Below the pieces are notes generated by a model. It saw nothing but the letters and a program-made list of their open reading frames with translations. It was not told the origin of the DNA and ran no database searches. The position numbers and the translations under genes are program-made. From an uncultured Bacteroidales bacterium (lineage in GTDB: Bacteria > Bacteroidota > Bacteroidia > Bacteroidales > Paludibacteraceae), in the NCBI GenBank assembly GCA_937916355.1, contig CALFTM010000064.1, positions 1-23,209 on the forward strand: a stretch of DNA of 23,209 bases, written 5' to 3'. How positions within the stretch are numbered: position 1 is the stretch's first letter; every line of letters begins with the position of its first letter. Shown here in pieces: positions 14,460 through 21,915 of this stretch.

Positions 14460-14593
14460 GTGAAATAAAAGGTGAGTTCTATAATGCTCACACCTTTGGG
14501 TGAGGGCTGGACTATGGTGTATGGCGGGTTTCTTCCTAGGCTTCCCGTGAACGCGAGTAGAAAGGCCTGCACCTTTCGTTTGTGATTTTTTTT
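14460..14593 (+). ncRNA. Candidate structured small RNA, family not identified
   Basis: This is a GC-richer block of about 130 nt in an AT-rich spacer, bounded by a TAnnTTTG box and a T8 run (14586-14593), with no protein-like frame. The first hairpin pairs AAAGGTGAG with CTCA..CCTTT, using a 2-nt bulge. A second, longer arm pairs GGTG..GGC with GCC..CACC and, inside it, TTTCT with AGAAA, leaving a conserved-looking internal loop that includes CCTAGG and GTGAACGCGAG. I cannot place it in SRP, tmRNA, RNase P or a riboswitch class. It could also be the leader of the restriction gene downstream, but that gene has its own -7 box after the T-run. Confidence 0.45.
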
Positions 14594-14596
14594 CTT

Positions 14597-14604
14597 TACC
14601 TTTG
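14597..14604 (+). promoter_or_regulatory. -7 box of the Eco47II-type restriction operon
   Basis: TACCTTTG matches TAnnTTTG, 35 bp upstream of the ATG at 14640 and just after the T8 run of the preceding RNA. No -33 TTTG sits at ideal spacing. Confidence 0.55.
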
Positions 14605-14639
14605 AATTTGAAATTCTTATTCTTCTAAAATTTGAAAAT

Positions 14640-15383
14640 ATGGCAATAGGGAAATACAAATTAGGTTTTATAAGTGACGAAGCTATTTATGGCTACGTTA
14701 AAGAAACTGTACTACAATACTCAACTTCGATAGATTTAAAGAAATTTAACAGCAATATAGTTGATCCAATTAAACTCACTTTTGACGCAAAAGTTTACGG
14801 AAAAACAATTAAAGAGGTAATCGAGGACGAGTGTATTAGGCAACTAGATAAAGCCAATTCAAACTTGTTAGGTTATTTTCATCAAAACATCTTTAAACTT
14901 GTAGGTAACGGCTGGACAGTTCCAGCATCGGGCTTTGATGTCGTAAATAACCGACGGAAAATTTTCGTTGAAATGAAAACCAAGCACAACACGATGAATG
15001 CGGCGGCATCTCGAGACACTTATTTGTCTATGTTAAATAAGGTATCTAATGATTCTAAAGCAAAATGTATGTTGGTTGAAGTTATTGCTAAACGTTCGCA
15101 ATGTATCTTATGGGAAGGAACTTTTAAAGGACAAAAAATGTCCAATAGTCGTATATTCAGGGTTTCCATAGACAAGTTTTATGAAATAGCTTTTGATGAC
15201 AAATACGCCTTTATGAAATTATGCAAGGCATTGCCTAGAATCTTAGACGATGTTATTACAGAAACAGGTAAAGGATCGATAGAGAATACTGTTCAAAAAG
15301 AATTGGATAGTTCGTCTGTAAATACTTTGAAAAATTTGTATTTACTTGCATTTAAAACCTACGAAGGATTTGATAAATTTTGA
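14640..15383 (+). CDS. Eco47II-family type II restriction endonuclease
   Basis: This 247-residue protein resembles the Eco47II/Sau96I endonuclease family, which cleaves GGNCC or GGWCC sites. The central block ANSNLLGYFHQNIF (72-85), GFDVV (98-102) and VEMKTKHNTMN (110-120) is the family core. D100, E111 and K113 form the D-x10-E-x-K catalytic set of PD-(D/E)XK nucleases. The length fits the family. The stop codon TGA (15381-15383) overlaps the ATG of the methyltransferase by one base, so the two are translationally coupled. Base composition (about 37% GC) is lower than in the core genes to the left, suggesting acquisition by transfer. The exact site specificity is inferred from the family only. 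Confidence 0.85.
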   Translation: MAIGKYKLGFISDEAIYGYVKETVLQYSTSIDLKKFNSNIVDPIKLTFDAKVYGKTIKEVIEDECIRQLDKANSNLLGYFHQNIFKLVGNGWTVPASGFDVVNNRRKIFVEMKTKHNTMNAAASRDTYLSMLNKVSNDSKAKCMLVEVIAKRSQCILWEGTFKGQKMSNSRIFRVSIDKFYEIAFDDKYAFMKLCKALPRILDDVITETGKGSIENTVQKELDSSSVNTLKNLYLLAFKTYEGFDKF

Positions 15384-16615
15384 TGGATAATTTTTTCACC
15401 ATAACTAATCTTGCCGACATATTGGGAGTCTCTTTTAGAACTGTTAATAGTTGGATTGATAATGGCAAGTTACATCCTGAACAAGACAGTTTGGGACGTA
15501 TAGGTTTCTCATATTTTCAGTTGATGGGAATTCCGGAAATAGAAGAAATGGTTAATTCTGATTGGGAATCTGAATTGAATGTTACCCCCAAAAAACGATA
15601 CACATCAATAGAATTGTTTGCCGGAGGAGGCGGCCTTGCAATAGGGATGGAAAAGGCAGGATTTCATCATGTCATGCTTAACGAATTTGATCATTGGGCA
15701 TGTGAAACCTTACGAGCGAATCGTCCAAACTGGAATGTGATAGAGGGTGATGTGCATAACGTGGATTTCACTCCTTATAGGGGCAATGTAGATTTCATTT
15801 CGGGAGGTTTTCCTTGCCAGGCATTTTCATACGCAGGAGAAAAACGTGGGTTTGAAGATGCTAGAGGAACTTTATTTTTTGAATTGGCAAGGGCTGTTAA
15901 AGAAATTCAACCTAAAGTTTTTATGGGTGAAAATGTCAGGGGACTATTTACTCATGAAAATGGACAGACATTGCAAGTTATCAAAGATGTAATTTCTGAT
16001 CTAGGATATACTCTGATTGAGCCAAGGGTTTTGAAAGCAATAAAATATCAAGTTCCTCAAAAACGAGAACGTCTTATCCTTATTGCAATACGCAATGATA
16101 TTGCGGGTGAGGTTGAATTTCGTTGGCCTTCTCCATACCATAGAATCCTTAATCTTAGAGATGCTTTTTACAAAGGGATATTATATGATACTGATGTTCC
16201 TGATTCTATTGGACAAAAATATCCTCAAAGAAAAAAAGAAATAATGGATATGGTTCCTATGGGTGGAAATTGGAATAGTCTACCTTTGGAGATACAAAAA
16301 GAGTATCTTAAGGGTAGTTTTGGTTTGGAAGGAGGTAAAACTGGAATAGCCCGAAGATTATCGTTGGACGAGCCATCTTTGACTCTTACATGTGCACCTG
16401 CCATGAAACAAACAGAACGATGCCACCCACTGGAAACTAGACCTTTAAATGTAAGAGAATATGCTCGAATTCAAACTTTCCCTGACGAATGGGAGTTTAA
16501 AGGAAATATGAGTTCACAATACAAACAAATAGGAAATGCAGTGCCTGTGAATTTAGCTTACGCTATCGGTCGTTCTCTTATAAGATTGTTGAACGATATA
16601 GAAAAAATCGTTTAG
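15383..16615 (+). CDS. Cytosine-5 DNA methyltransferase of the Eco47II/Sau96I type with N-terminal HTH
   Basis: This 410-residue enzyme starts at ATG 15383, overlapping the endonuclease stop. Residues 5-35 (TITNLADILGVSFRTVNSWI) form a MerR-like helix-turn-helix, seen in some methyltransferases that repress their own operon. The catalytic part follows: motif I IELFAGGGGL (76-85), motif IV GGFPCQAFS with C145, ENV 183-185, QKRER (226-230), the specificity-proximal KQTERCHPLETRP and VREYARIQTFPDEW, and motif X QIGNAVPVNLA. The KQTERCHP...RE-ARIQTFPD block is characteristic of GGNCC-type methylases. It protects host DNA from the upstream nuclease. Immediately after its TAG, the same frame continues into an HNH nuclease tail. 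Confidence 0.92.
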   Translation: MDNFFTITNLADILGVSFRTVNSWIDNGKLHPEQDSLGRIGFSYFQLMGIPEIEEMVNSDWESELNVTPKKRYTSIELFAGGGGLAIGMEKAGFHHVMLNEFDHWACETLRANRPNWNVIEGDVHNVDFTPYRGNVDFISGGFPCQAFSYAGEKRGFEDARGTLFFELARAVKEIQPKVFMGENVRGLFTHENGQTLQVIKDVISDLGYTLIEPRVLKAIKYQVPQKRERLILIAIRNDIAGEVEFRWPSPYHRILNLRDAFYKGILYDTDVPDSIGQKYPQRKKEIMDMVPMGGNWNSLPLEIQKEYLKGSFGLEGGKTGIARRLSLDEPSLTLTCAPAMKQTERCHPLETRPLNVREYARIQTFPDEWEFKGNMSSQYKQIGNAVPVNLAYAIGRSLIRLLNDIEKIV

Positions 16616-16735
16616 AATCAAAAGTTGCAGATGGAGGCAGACCATATCACCCCATGGAAGGAGGGCGGACGCACCATTGCAGAAAATTGCCAGATGCTTT
16701 GCCGTGAATGCAATCGTAGGAAAGGTAGTGCCTAA
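16616..16735 (+). pseudogene. C-terminal remnant of an HNH endonuclease gene
   Basis: Directly after the methyltransferase stop, and in the same frame, the sequence reads MEADHITPWKEGGRT, then ENCQMLCRECNRRKG, then TAA (16733-16735). The DH...N...H-like spacing with the CxxC(N)RxKG ending is a textbook HNH nuclease C-terminus. The N-terminal part, including the first zinc cysteines, is missing. Composition is GC-richer than the methyltransferase and closer to the core segment on the left, so the restriction-modification pair probably inserted into or replaced the front of a resident HNH gene. Confidence 0.75.
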
Positions 16736-16894
16736 TAATTCCTACGAATCCACATTGCAAATAAAATCGAATTATGTAAAGAAATAAAAAGCAAAGGGAG
16801 ATTAAGAACCACACTAACAAAATATATGATTTTCATATTAGAGAAAGATGCACATTCAAGTTAGACGTGCGACCATCGGCTGACTCAGAAAACA

Positions 16895-16956
16895 TGATGC
16901 AATACAAAAAAAGAGACCGAAGTCTCCAATAGGTCTGATAATTTTGTGTTGCATCA
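16895..16956. repeat. Long inverted repeat with nested CGAA-loop hairpin
   Basis: GATGCAATACAAAA (from 16896) pairs with TTTTGTGTTGCATC (to 16955) with one G-T wobble, and one further T-A pair extends it. Inside, GAGAC-CGAA-GTCTC forms a perfect 5-bp hairpin with a tetraloop. An alternative AGACC...GGTCT pairing competes with it. The outer stem followed by no T-tract is unlike a simple terminator. Confidence 0.6.
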
Positions 16957-16982
16957 AGTACAATATTTTAATATTGCACTTG
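16955..16982. repeat. Second long inverted repeat, directly adjoining the first
   Basis: CAAGTACAATATT (16955-16967) and AATATTGCACTTG (16970-16982) form a 13-bp stem with a single mismatch and almost no loop. It begins at the last bases of the preceding dyad. Function unknown; a cruciform, protein-binding site or relic of a mobile-element end is possible. Confidence 0.55.
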
Positions 16983-17041
16983 CTTCTTGACTCTAGGGGA
17001 ATCATTTCCTCCAAAACTTTTTCAAATTTGACTCTTTTTCA

Positions 17042-17073
17042 TTTGGAGGTTTAAGAAAAAGTACATATCTTTG
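17042..17073 (+). promoter_or_regulatory. Promoter of tRNA-Met
   Basis: TTTG (17042-17045) and TATCTTTG (17066-17073) are 20 bp apart, an exact Bacteroidota consensus, with the tRNA 5' end at 17093. Confidence 0.85.
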
Positions 17074-17092
17074 CACCGCAATTCAAAAATAT

Positions 17093-17166
17093 GGCGGGAT
17101 AGCTCAGTTGGTTAGAGCGTCGGATTCATAACCCGGAGGTCACGAGTTCAACTCTCGTTCCCGCTA
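17093..17166 (+). tRNA. tRNA-Met (anticodon CAT)
   Basis: This 74-nt cloverleaf runs from GGCGGGA to TCCCGCT plus discriminator A. The D arm is GCTC...GAGC, the anticodon loop is TTCATAA and the T arm is ACGAG-TTCAACT-CTCGT. The first acceptor pair G1-T72 is a wobble rather than the C-A mismatch of initiators, so an elongator tRNA is likely; a lysidine-modified Ile2 tRNA cannot be fully excluded. CCA is not encoded. Confidence 0.94.
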
Positions 17167-17180
17167 CTAAAATAAAAAAA

Positions 17181-17201
17181 GCATCAGTTTTAAACTGATG
17201 C
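17181..17201. terminator. Bidirectional terminator between tRNA-Met and yitT
   Basis: GCATCAGTTT (17181-17190) and AAACTGATGC (17192-17201) form a perfect 10-bp stem. It is preceded by seven A and followed by six T, so it can end the tRNA transcript on the plus strand and the convergent yitT transcript on the minus strand. Confidence 0.88.
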
Positions 17202-17225
17202 TTTTTTGTTTCAATTGTTTTTTTC

Positions 17226-18227
17226 TTATTTTAAAGGAAGTTCTTTAAAGCCTTTTCCTAATGCTTCGCTACTGTCCATTACTGAAATGAAAGCATTTTC
17301 ATCTATTGCACGGATTCCAGATTTTAATTTCACAAATTCTGCACGTGTAACTGTTGTATAGATTACTTTTCTTTCTTGTCCTTTATACATTCCAAGAGCA
17401 TTAATACATGTACCACCTCTATTCAAATCATTTATAATAGCTTTTCTTACCTCATCATACTTATCTGTAACAATAAATAAGGTTTTGTAAGTTTTTATGC
17501 CATCGACAACCATATCTATAATCTTTCCTTCGATTATAATAAGAAGAATAGAGTATGCAGGTAAACGTAAATCTGGTGAGATTAACAATGTAGATAATGC
17601 GATAATTCCATCTACAATGATAACCATTGTTCCAAGTGATATTCCTGTGTATTTGTTTATTATCATTGAGATAATATCACTTCCTCCTGAGGTTGCTCCT
17701 GACTTGAATATCATTCCAATTCCTATACCATACAATAAACCTGCTAACAATGTGTTAAGCAAATAATCTGGCATAAAGAAATATGCTGATTCTTTTATTG
17801 GAAGTGCATCAAATGTTGCTTTGCCTGCATCTGTTATAAGTTCACCAACGTGAATTAGTGGGGCATATCCATAATATGTTTCTATTAACCAAGTAAACAA
17901 CCAACCTAATGCAACAGACACAATGGTCTTTACGCCGAATTTAGGTCCAAGAATTATACTACCTATGATTAACAATGGCACTTCCATTGATATCAAAAAC
18001 CATGTAATTTTTGATTCGGTCAAAATTGCCAATACATTTGCTAATCCATAAACTCCTCCTGGCGCTAACTGATAAGGCACTGCAAATATTACGTCTGCAA
18101 TAACAAATAACAAGGTTCCAAATACTATGTAACCATAAGAAATGAACCATTGTTTTGAAAAGATTTTTTCATTTGGATCAACAAGCTGGCTTAACCATGC
18201 TTTTACTTTGTTTTGTTGTTGTGTCAT
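17226..18227 (-). CDS. YitT family membrane protein (DUF161 + DUF2179)
   Basis: This 333-residue integral membrane protein has about five hydrophobic segments between residues 28 and 235, including GTLLFVIADVIFAVPYQLAP and the glycine-rich YGIGIGMIFKSGATSGGSD. The soluble C-terminal DUF2179 domain (about 245-330) carries RGGTCINALGMYKG and VIYTTVTRAE. The architecture is standard for YitT/YczE proteins of Bacteroidota and Firmicutes; their transport or sensing role is unresolved. Its promoter overlaps the 3' end of pfkA, so it can be expressed independently of the operon upstream. Confidence 0.9.
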   Translation of the reverse strand: MTQQQNKVKAWLSQLVDPNEKIFSKQWFISYGYIVFGTLLFVIADVIFAVPYQLAPGGVYGLANVLAILTESKITWFLISMEVPLLIIGSIILGPKFGVKTIVSVALGWLFTWLIETYYGYAPLIHVGELITDAGKATFDALPIKESAYFFMPDYLLNTLLAGLLYGIGIGMIFKSGATSGGSDIISMIINKYTGISLGTMVIIVDGIIALSTLLISPDLRLPAYSILLIIIEGKIIDMVVDGIKTYKTLFIVTDKYDEVRKAIINDLNRGGTCINALGMYKGQERKVIYTTVTRAEFVKLKSGIRAIDENAFISVMDSSEALGKGFKELPLK

Positions 18228-18276
18228 AAATTTTTCGTCTGTTTTTATTTTTTTATTACTTAATTTTTAAAGTTTG

Positions 18277-18307
18277 CAAAGATACTACTTTTTATTTAGT
18301 CTCCAAA
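18277..18307 (-). promoter_or_regulatory. Promoter of yitT, overlapping the pfkA 3' end
   Basis: On the minus strand TTTG (18307-18304) and TATCTTTG (18284-18277) are 19 bp apart. The -33 box lies inside the last codons of pfkA. Confidence 0.75.
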
Positions 18308-19390
18308 AGCAATACCTAATCCTTTTGCTGTTTTTACTAAAAAACTATCTGGACTTACCAAATGTGGCTCTTTCAACGCTTCTTCTAAGGTTACCGATAT
18401 TACCTCAGGGTGTTTATATGCTACCATTTTACCAAATTCTCCCGCTTTGGCAAGTTCAAAAGCTTTTACTCCAAATTCCGATGCCAATACTCTGTCGTAT
18501 GCTATTGGTGTGCCACCTCTTTGCAAGTGTCCTAAGACCGAAACTCTTATATCGTGAGTTACGCCTGCTTCTTGCAACTCTGATTTTATTACTTCACCTA
18601 TTCCGCCTAATTTAAAGTGTCTATTTCCAATTTCTTTTGACTTTTCGCCAATTTGTTCGCCTTTTTGATTTTTTGCTCCTTCGGCTACAACTATTATACA
18701 AAAGCCTCTACCCTTTTTATAGCGAGTATCTATTTTTGCTTTTATCTTTTCTATGTCGTAAGGTATCTCTGGAATTATACAAATATCGGCTCCTCCTGCT
18801 ATTGCTGCATTTAGTGCAATCCAACCAGCATCACGTCCCATTACTTCAAGGATAAAAACACGATTATGTGAGGCAGCAGTTGTTACTAATTTATCTACAC
18901 TTTCTGTTGCTATTTGTACTGCGGTTTGAAAGCCGAAAGTAAAATCTGTCATTGAAAGGTCGTTGTCTATTGTCTTAGGAACACCTATTATATTAAGACC
19001 TTTTTCGTATAAGGCTTTTGATATTCTTTGCGAGCCATCTCCTCCTATATTTATAACTGCATCTACTCCCAAGAATTGAAGTTTTCTTATCATTTGATCG
19101 CTCACATCTATCGTTGTCCAATTGCCTTGCGAGTCTTTTACAGGATATGCAAAAGGGCCTCCTTTGTTTGTTGTTCCTAATATTGTACCTCCTTGAACTA
19201 ATATACCAGCTACATTATCTTCTTCTAAGGTTACGATTTCGGTTGGCTCACGCAAAACTCCGTTAAAGGACTCTATGCAACCTATTACTTCCCAATCCTG
19301 TTCCAAAGAGGCTCTTTTTACGATTGCTCTTATAACTGCATTCAATCCAGGGCAATCTCCACCCCCTGTTGCTATCATTAGTCTTTTCAT
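18296..19390 (-). CDS. pfkA: 6-phosphofructokinase
   Basis: This 364-residue enzyme phosphorylates fructose 6-phosphate to the 1,6-bisphosphate in glycolysis. Visible motifs are GGGDCPGLNAVIR (9-21), GGDGS (116-120), PKTIDND (138-144) with catalytic D141, and MGRDAGW (184-190). The combination is notable: Gly in GGDGS favours ATP as phosphoryl donor, while Lys in PKTIDND is the residue seen in pyrophosphate-using enzymes. This mixed signature is known from group III phosphofructokinases, many of which use ATP and lack classical allosteric control. It is the last gene of a glsA-glsB-engB-pfkA group, 15 bp after engB. Confidence 0.96.
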   Translation of the reverse strand: MKRLMIATGGGDCPGLNAVIRAIVKRASLEQDWEVIGCIESFNGVLREPTEIVTLEEDNVAGILVQGGTILGTTNKGGPFAYPVKDSQGNWTTIDVSDQMIRKLQFLGVDAVINIGGDGSQRISKALYEKGLNIIGVPKTIDNDLSMTDFTFGFQTAVQIATESVDKLVTTAASHNRVFILEVMGRDAGWIALNAAIAGGADICIIPEIPYDIEKIKAKIDTRYKKGRGFCIIVVAEGAKNQKGEQIGEKSKEIGNRHFKLGGIGEVIKSELQEAGVTHDIRVSVLGHLQRGGTPIAYDRVLASEFGVKAFELAKAGEFGKMVAYKHPEVISVTLEEALKEPHLVSPDSFLVKTAKGLGIAFGD

Positions 19391-19405
19391 ATTCTTATTT
19401 TTTTA

Positions 19406-20008
19406 TTATTGGGCTGTATAATATGGTATTATGTTTTTGATTGAATCTAATAATTCTTCTAACCCTTTTCTTTTTTCTGCCGAAGTGAGTATTATGTTCG
19501 GAAGTTCTTCCCAATATTTCAAAAGTTCTTGCTTGTAAACTTCAAGATTTTCTTCTGTTTTACCTGCTGATTGTTTATCTATTTTGGTAAAAACTATTGT
19601 AAAGGGAACTGCGTTCTCGCCTAAAAAGTTTATAAACTCTATATCTATTTTTTGTGGTGTTAATCGAGAATCTACCAAAACGTAAAGGTTCAATAAGTTT
19701 TCTCTTTTAAGAATATAGTTTCTTATCATCTTACCCCAAACCTCACGACTCGACTTTGAAACTTTCGCATAGCCATATCCTGGTAAATCTACCAAATACC
19801 ATTGCGAATCTATTAGGAAATGATTTATCAATTGTGTCTTTCCAGGTTGCGAACTCGTTTTTGCCAAATCTTTTTTGTTCACTAATGCGTTAATTAGCGA
19901 ACTTTTACCAACATTACTCCTTCCTATAAAAGCAAATTCGGCTCTATCGGCTTTTGGCGATTGACGATAATCGGAACTACTCTTTACAAATTCTGCACTT
20001 TTTACCAT
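19406..20008 (-). CDS. engB: Ribosome biogenesis GTP-binding protein EngB (YsxC/YihA)
   Basis: This 200-residue protein has G1 GRSNVGKS (29-36), the switch segment QPGKTQLIN (54-62), G3 DLPGYGYA (74-81) and G4 TKID (141-144), all in the EngB pattern. It is a GTPase required for large ribosomal subunit assembly. The length is typical. The gene starts 5 bp after glsB and ends 15 bp before pfkA, so it is co-transcribed with lipid and glycolytic genes. Confidence 0.97.
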   Translation of the reverse strand: MVKSAEFVKSSSDYRQSPKADRAEFAFIGRSNVGKSSLINALVNKKDLAKTSSQPGKTQLINHFLIDSQWYLVDLPGYGYAKVSKSSREVWGKMIRNYILKRENLLNLYVLVDSRLTPQKIDIEFINFLGENAVPFTIVFTKIDKQSAGKTEENLEVYKQELLKYWEELPNIILTSAEKRKGLEELLDSIKNIIPYYTAQ

Positions 20009-20013
20009 CTTAA

Positions 20014-20952
20014 TTAAAGTTTCATATGTCTTTCTTTCTTCTCGTCATAAATATCGGCAATCGTTACCAATATTCCTGTTTCTTCTACATCGCTAAAATG
20101 ACGATTTATTGAAGTTCCAAAACTTTTCATTGTAGATGATAAATTCATATAGGCGTTTACCAATGGAGGGATGCTTTCTCCTAATGCTCTAACGTTTTTT
20201 ACAAGTATTTGATAATCTTCTTTATAATTTTTTCCATTGAACAAACGTACCAATTCATTGTAATCAGTTTGAATTTCTATGGCTTCTTTTGGAAACACTA
20301 AGCCTTCGTTATCTGGAAAGTGTTTTTTATAGAAATATAGTATGTAATCTCTCGCTGTTGTATTCATTGAAGGATACATTGTAATCTTTCCAAAGAAATA
20401 TTTTACTTCTGGGTGAAGCAATACCAAACCTCCAAGTCCGTCCCAAAGATTATCTAAGGAGTACATACCTTTTCTGAAATTTGTTGTAGGCTGATAATTC
20501 ACACTTACAAAGGAACGTCCTAACTCAATTGTGCAATCAAGATAGTTTTTAAGAAAATGTTCGCTAAATGAGAACAAATCTGCTGTTGCACTTAATAGTT
20601 CATCATTGCTTTCTTTAAAAATATTCTTTCCTATTATGTATCTGTATCCTCCAACTATTTCTTCTTCTTGCGGATCCCACACAAAAAGTTGTTCATAGCA
20701 ATGTGGCTCAGGTGCAATGTCGTATTTATCAATATCACCCTCTGTTCCGCTTCCGCCTCCCTCTGCTCCAAAACTCAATTCTCTTAACCTACCTATCTCT
20801 CTCATTATATTTGGAGTTCGATGTGAATTTGTAGTGTAGATTTCCTTTGAACCATAGTTGGTTTTCTTCATAAAAGTTGCTATTTCCAACTCTTTTTTCA
20901 AAATTTCCTTATCAATAGGTGCTATTACATAAGAAGTATCTATCGCTGTCAT
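20014..20952 (-). CDS. glsB: GlsB-like (OlsB-type) amino acid N-acyltransferase
   Basis: This 312-residue protein of the Acetyltransf_5/hemolysin-type GNAT group is predicted to attach a 3-hydroxy fatty acyl chain to the amino group of glycine, the first step of glycine-lipid synthesis known in Bacteroides. Diagnostic blocks are GRLRELSFGAEGGGSG (54-69), the D-rich IDKYDI, QLFVWD with IVGGYRY (99-105), and ELGRSFVSVNYQP (143-155). It follows the PlsC-like GlsA gene after 13 bp; the two-gene arrangement is the Bacteroidales counterpart of the fused OlsF enzyme in other Bacteroidota. The substrate assignment rests on family and gene order. Confidence 0.8.
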   Translation of the reverse strand: MTAIDTSYVIAPIDKEILKKELEIATFMKKTNYGSKEIYTTNSHRTPNIMREIGRLRELSFGAEGGGSGTEGDIDKYDIAPEPHCYEQLFVWDPQEEEIVGGYRYIIGKNIFKESNDELLSATADLFSFSEHFLKNYLDCTIELGRSFVSVNYQPTTNFRKGMYSLDNLWDGLGGLVLLHPEVKYFFGKITMYPSMNTTARDYILYFYKKHFPDNEGLVFPKEAIEIQTDYNELVRLFNGKNYKEDYQILVKNVRALGESIPPLVNAYMNLSSTMKSFGTSINRHFSDVEETGILVTIADIYDEKKERHMKL

Positions 20953-20965
20953 AGTTTTATCTATT

Positions 20966-21832
20966 TTATTCTATTACTAATTCTTTTTGTGGATTGTCTT
21001 TTAAATCATAAACGTGATTTCTAACAACTGCTGCCCATTCTTTATGAGAGCGTTCTTTTGTAAATGTTTCCCATTTTATTGGCTTACCAAACGTAATCTT
21101 TATTGTTTTGCCACTATACTTAAACATCTCATCTGGCAAAAGTATCATTTCCAAATCAAATTTCATTCCAAAGAAACGTCTGATTGCCGATAATCTATAA
21201 AAACGTTTAGAATTTTTACCCTCTATGTAAACAGGTACAACTTCTCTTTGAAATTCTATTGCTTTTTTAACGAAAGTTTTTTTCCAAGGAAAGTCTTGAA
21301 ACTTGCCATCAATGATTTTCGATTCTGTTCCTGCGGGGAAAAACATTACACAACTATCTGAACGAAAGGCATCATTCAAAACATCGTGGTTTGAAGAGTT
21401 TTTACCATATTTATTTATAGGAACAAATACATCTCGAAAGTTTGGCAAAGCACAAAGCATATCATTGACGGGGAAAAGAATATCTGAACGTTTTTCTCCT
21501 ACAATATCTATCAACGCCATGCCGTCTATGCTTCCTATTGGGTGATTTGCAACAAGTAAACTACGAGAAGTGTAAGGTATATTCTCAGGATTTACAATCT
21601 CAATCTTTACTTTCAAATAATCTTCCACAACATACTTTGCAAATTGTGGTCCATCTAAATGACGTTGTTTATATATTTCTTCGTTAATTCTATCTAAATG
21701 CAAGAGTTTTTTAAACCATCTCATCACAAACTTTGGTATGCAACGAAGAAGTTTTTTATTCTTGCTTGCAATCATACGTTCTAAATTTATATGATCACGA
21801 GTTATAGATTCTACATCAAATTCTTTCTTCAT
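20966..21832 (-). CDS. glsA: GlsA-like (PlsC/OlsA-type) O-acyltransferase
   Basis: This 288-residue lysophosphatidic-acid-acyltransferase-like protein starts at ATG 21832. The catalytic motif is ANHPIGSIDG (95-104), with H97 and D103 in the H-x5-D spacing of the hemolysin/OlsA branch. The second motif FFPAGTES (164-171) and VVPVYIEG (198-205) complete the acyltransferase signature. It is predicted to add the second acyl chain to the N-acyl-glycine made by GlsB. A TTG start 14 codons upstream would coincide with the -7 box (21864-21871), so the ATG is preferred. It is the first gene of the operon. Confidence 0.8.
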   Translation of the reverse strand: MKKEFDVESITRDHINLERMIASKNKKLLRCIPKFVMRWFKKLLHLDRINEEIYKQRHLDGPQFAKYVVEDYLKVKIEIVNPENIPYTSRSLLVANHPIGSIDGMALIDIVGEKRSDILFPVNDMLCALPNFRDVFVPINKYGKNSSNHDVLNDAFRSDSCVMFFPAGTESKIIDGKFQDFPWKKTFVKKAIEFQREVVPVYIEGKNSKRFYRLSAIRRFFGMKFDLEMILLPDEMFKYSGKTIKITFGKPIKWETFTKERSHKEWAAVVRNHVYDLKDNPQKELVIE

Positions 21833-21863
21833 TTCTTCTTTATCTAAAAACTCAATAATTATG

Positions 21864-21871
21864 CAAAGATA
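21864..21871 (-). promoter_or_regulatory. -7 box of the glsA-glsB-engB-pfkA operon
   Basis: The minus strand reads TATCTTTG, followed by CAT, 31 bp upstream of the chosen glsA ATG at 21832. No clear -33 element is present. Confidence 0.65.
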
Positions 21872-21915
21872 CAATTTTTCAGTAAATCTTCAGAAAAAAG
21901 CATTCATTTTTCAAA

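Larger units (their letters stand above)
16736..17041. other. Gene-free spacer with dyads
   Basis: About 300 bp between the HNH remnant and the tRNA-Met promoter. No convincing coding frame is present. It contains the two long inverted repeats listed separately and a shorter CCTCCAAA (17008-17015) / TTTGGAGG (17042-17049) pair that runs into the tRNA promoter. Composition becomes markedly AT-rich here. Confidence 0.6.

Noticed and set aside
14460..14593. SRP RNA, tmRNA or RNase P RNA
   Set aside because: The hallmark sequences (the GGAA/AGCAG SRP54 site, the tmRNA tRNA-like ends, the RNase P GAGGAAAGTCC block) are not present in what I can read.
14447..14659. 70-codon minus-strand frame across the small-RNA region
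   Set aside because: It overlaps the structured RNA and the promoter and start of the restriction gene. Its translation has no recognisable pattern, so it is a shadow.
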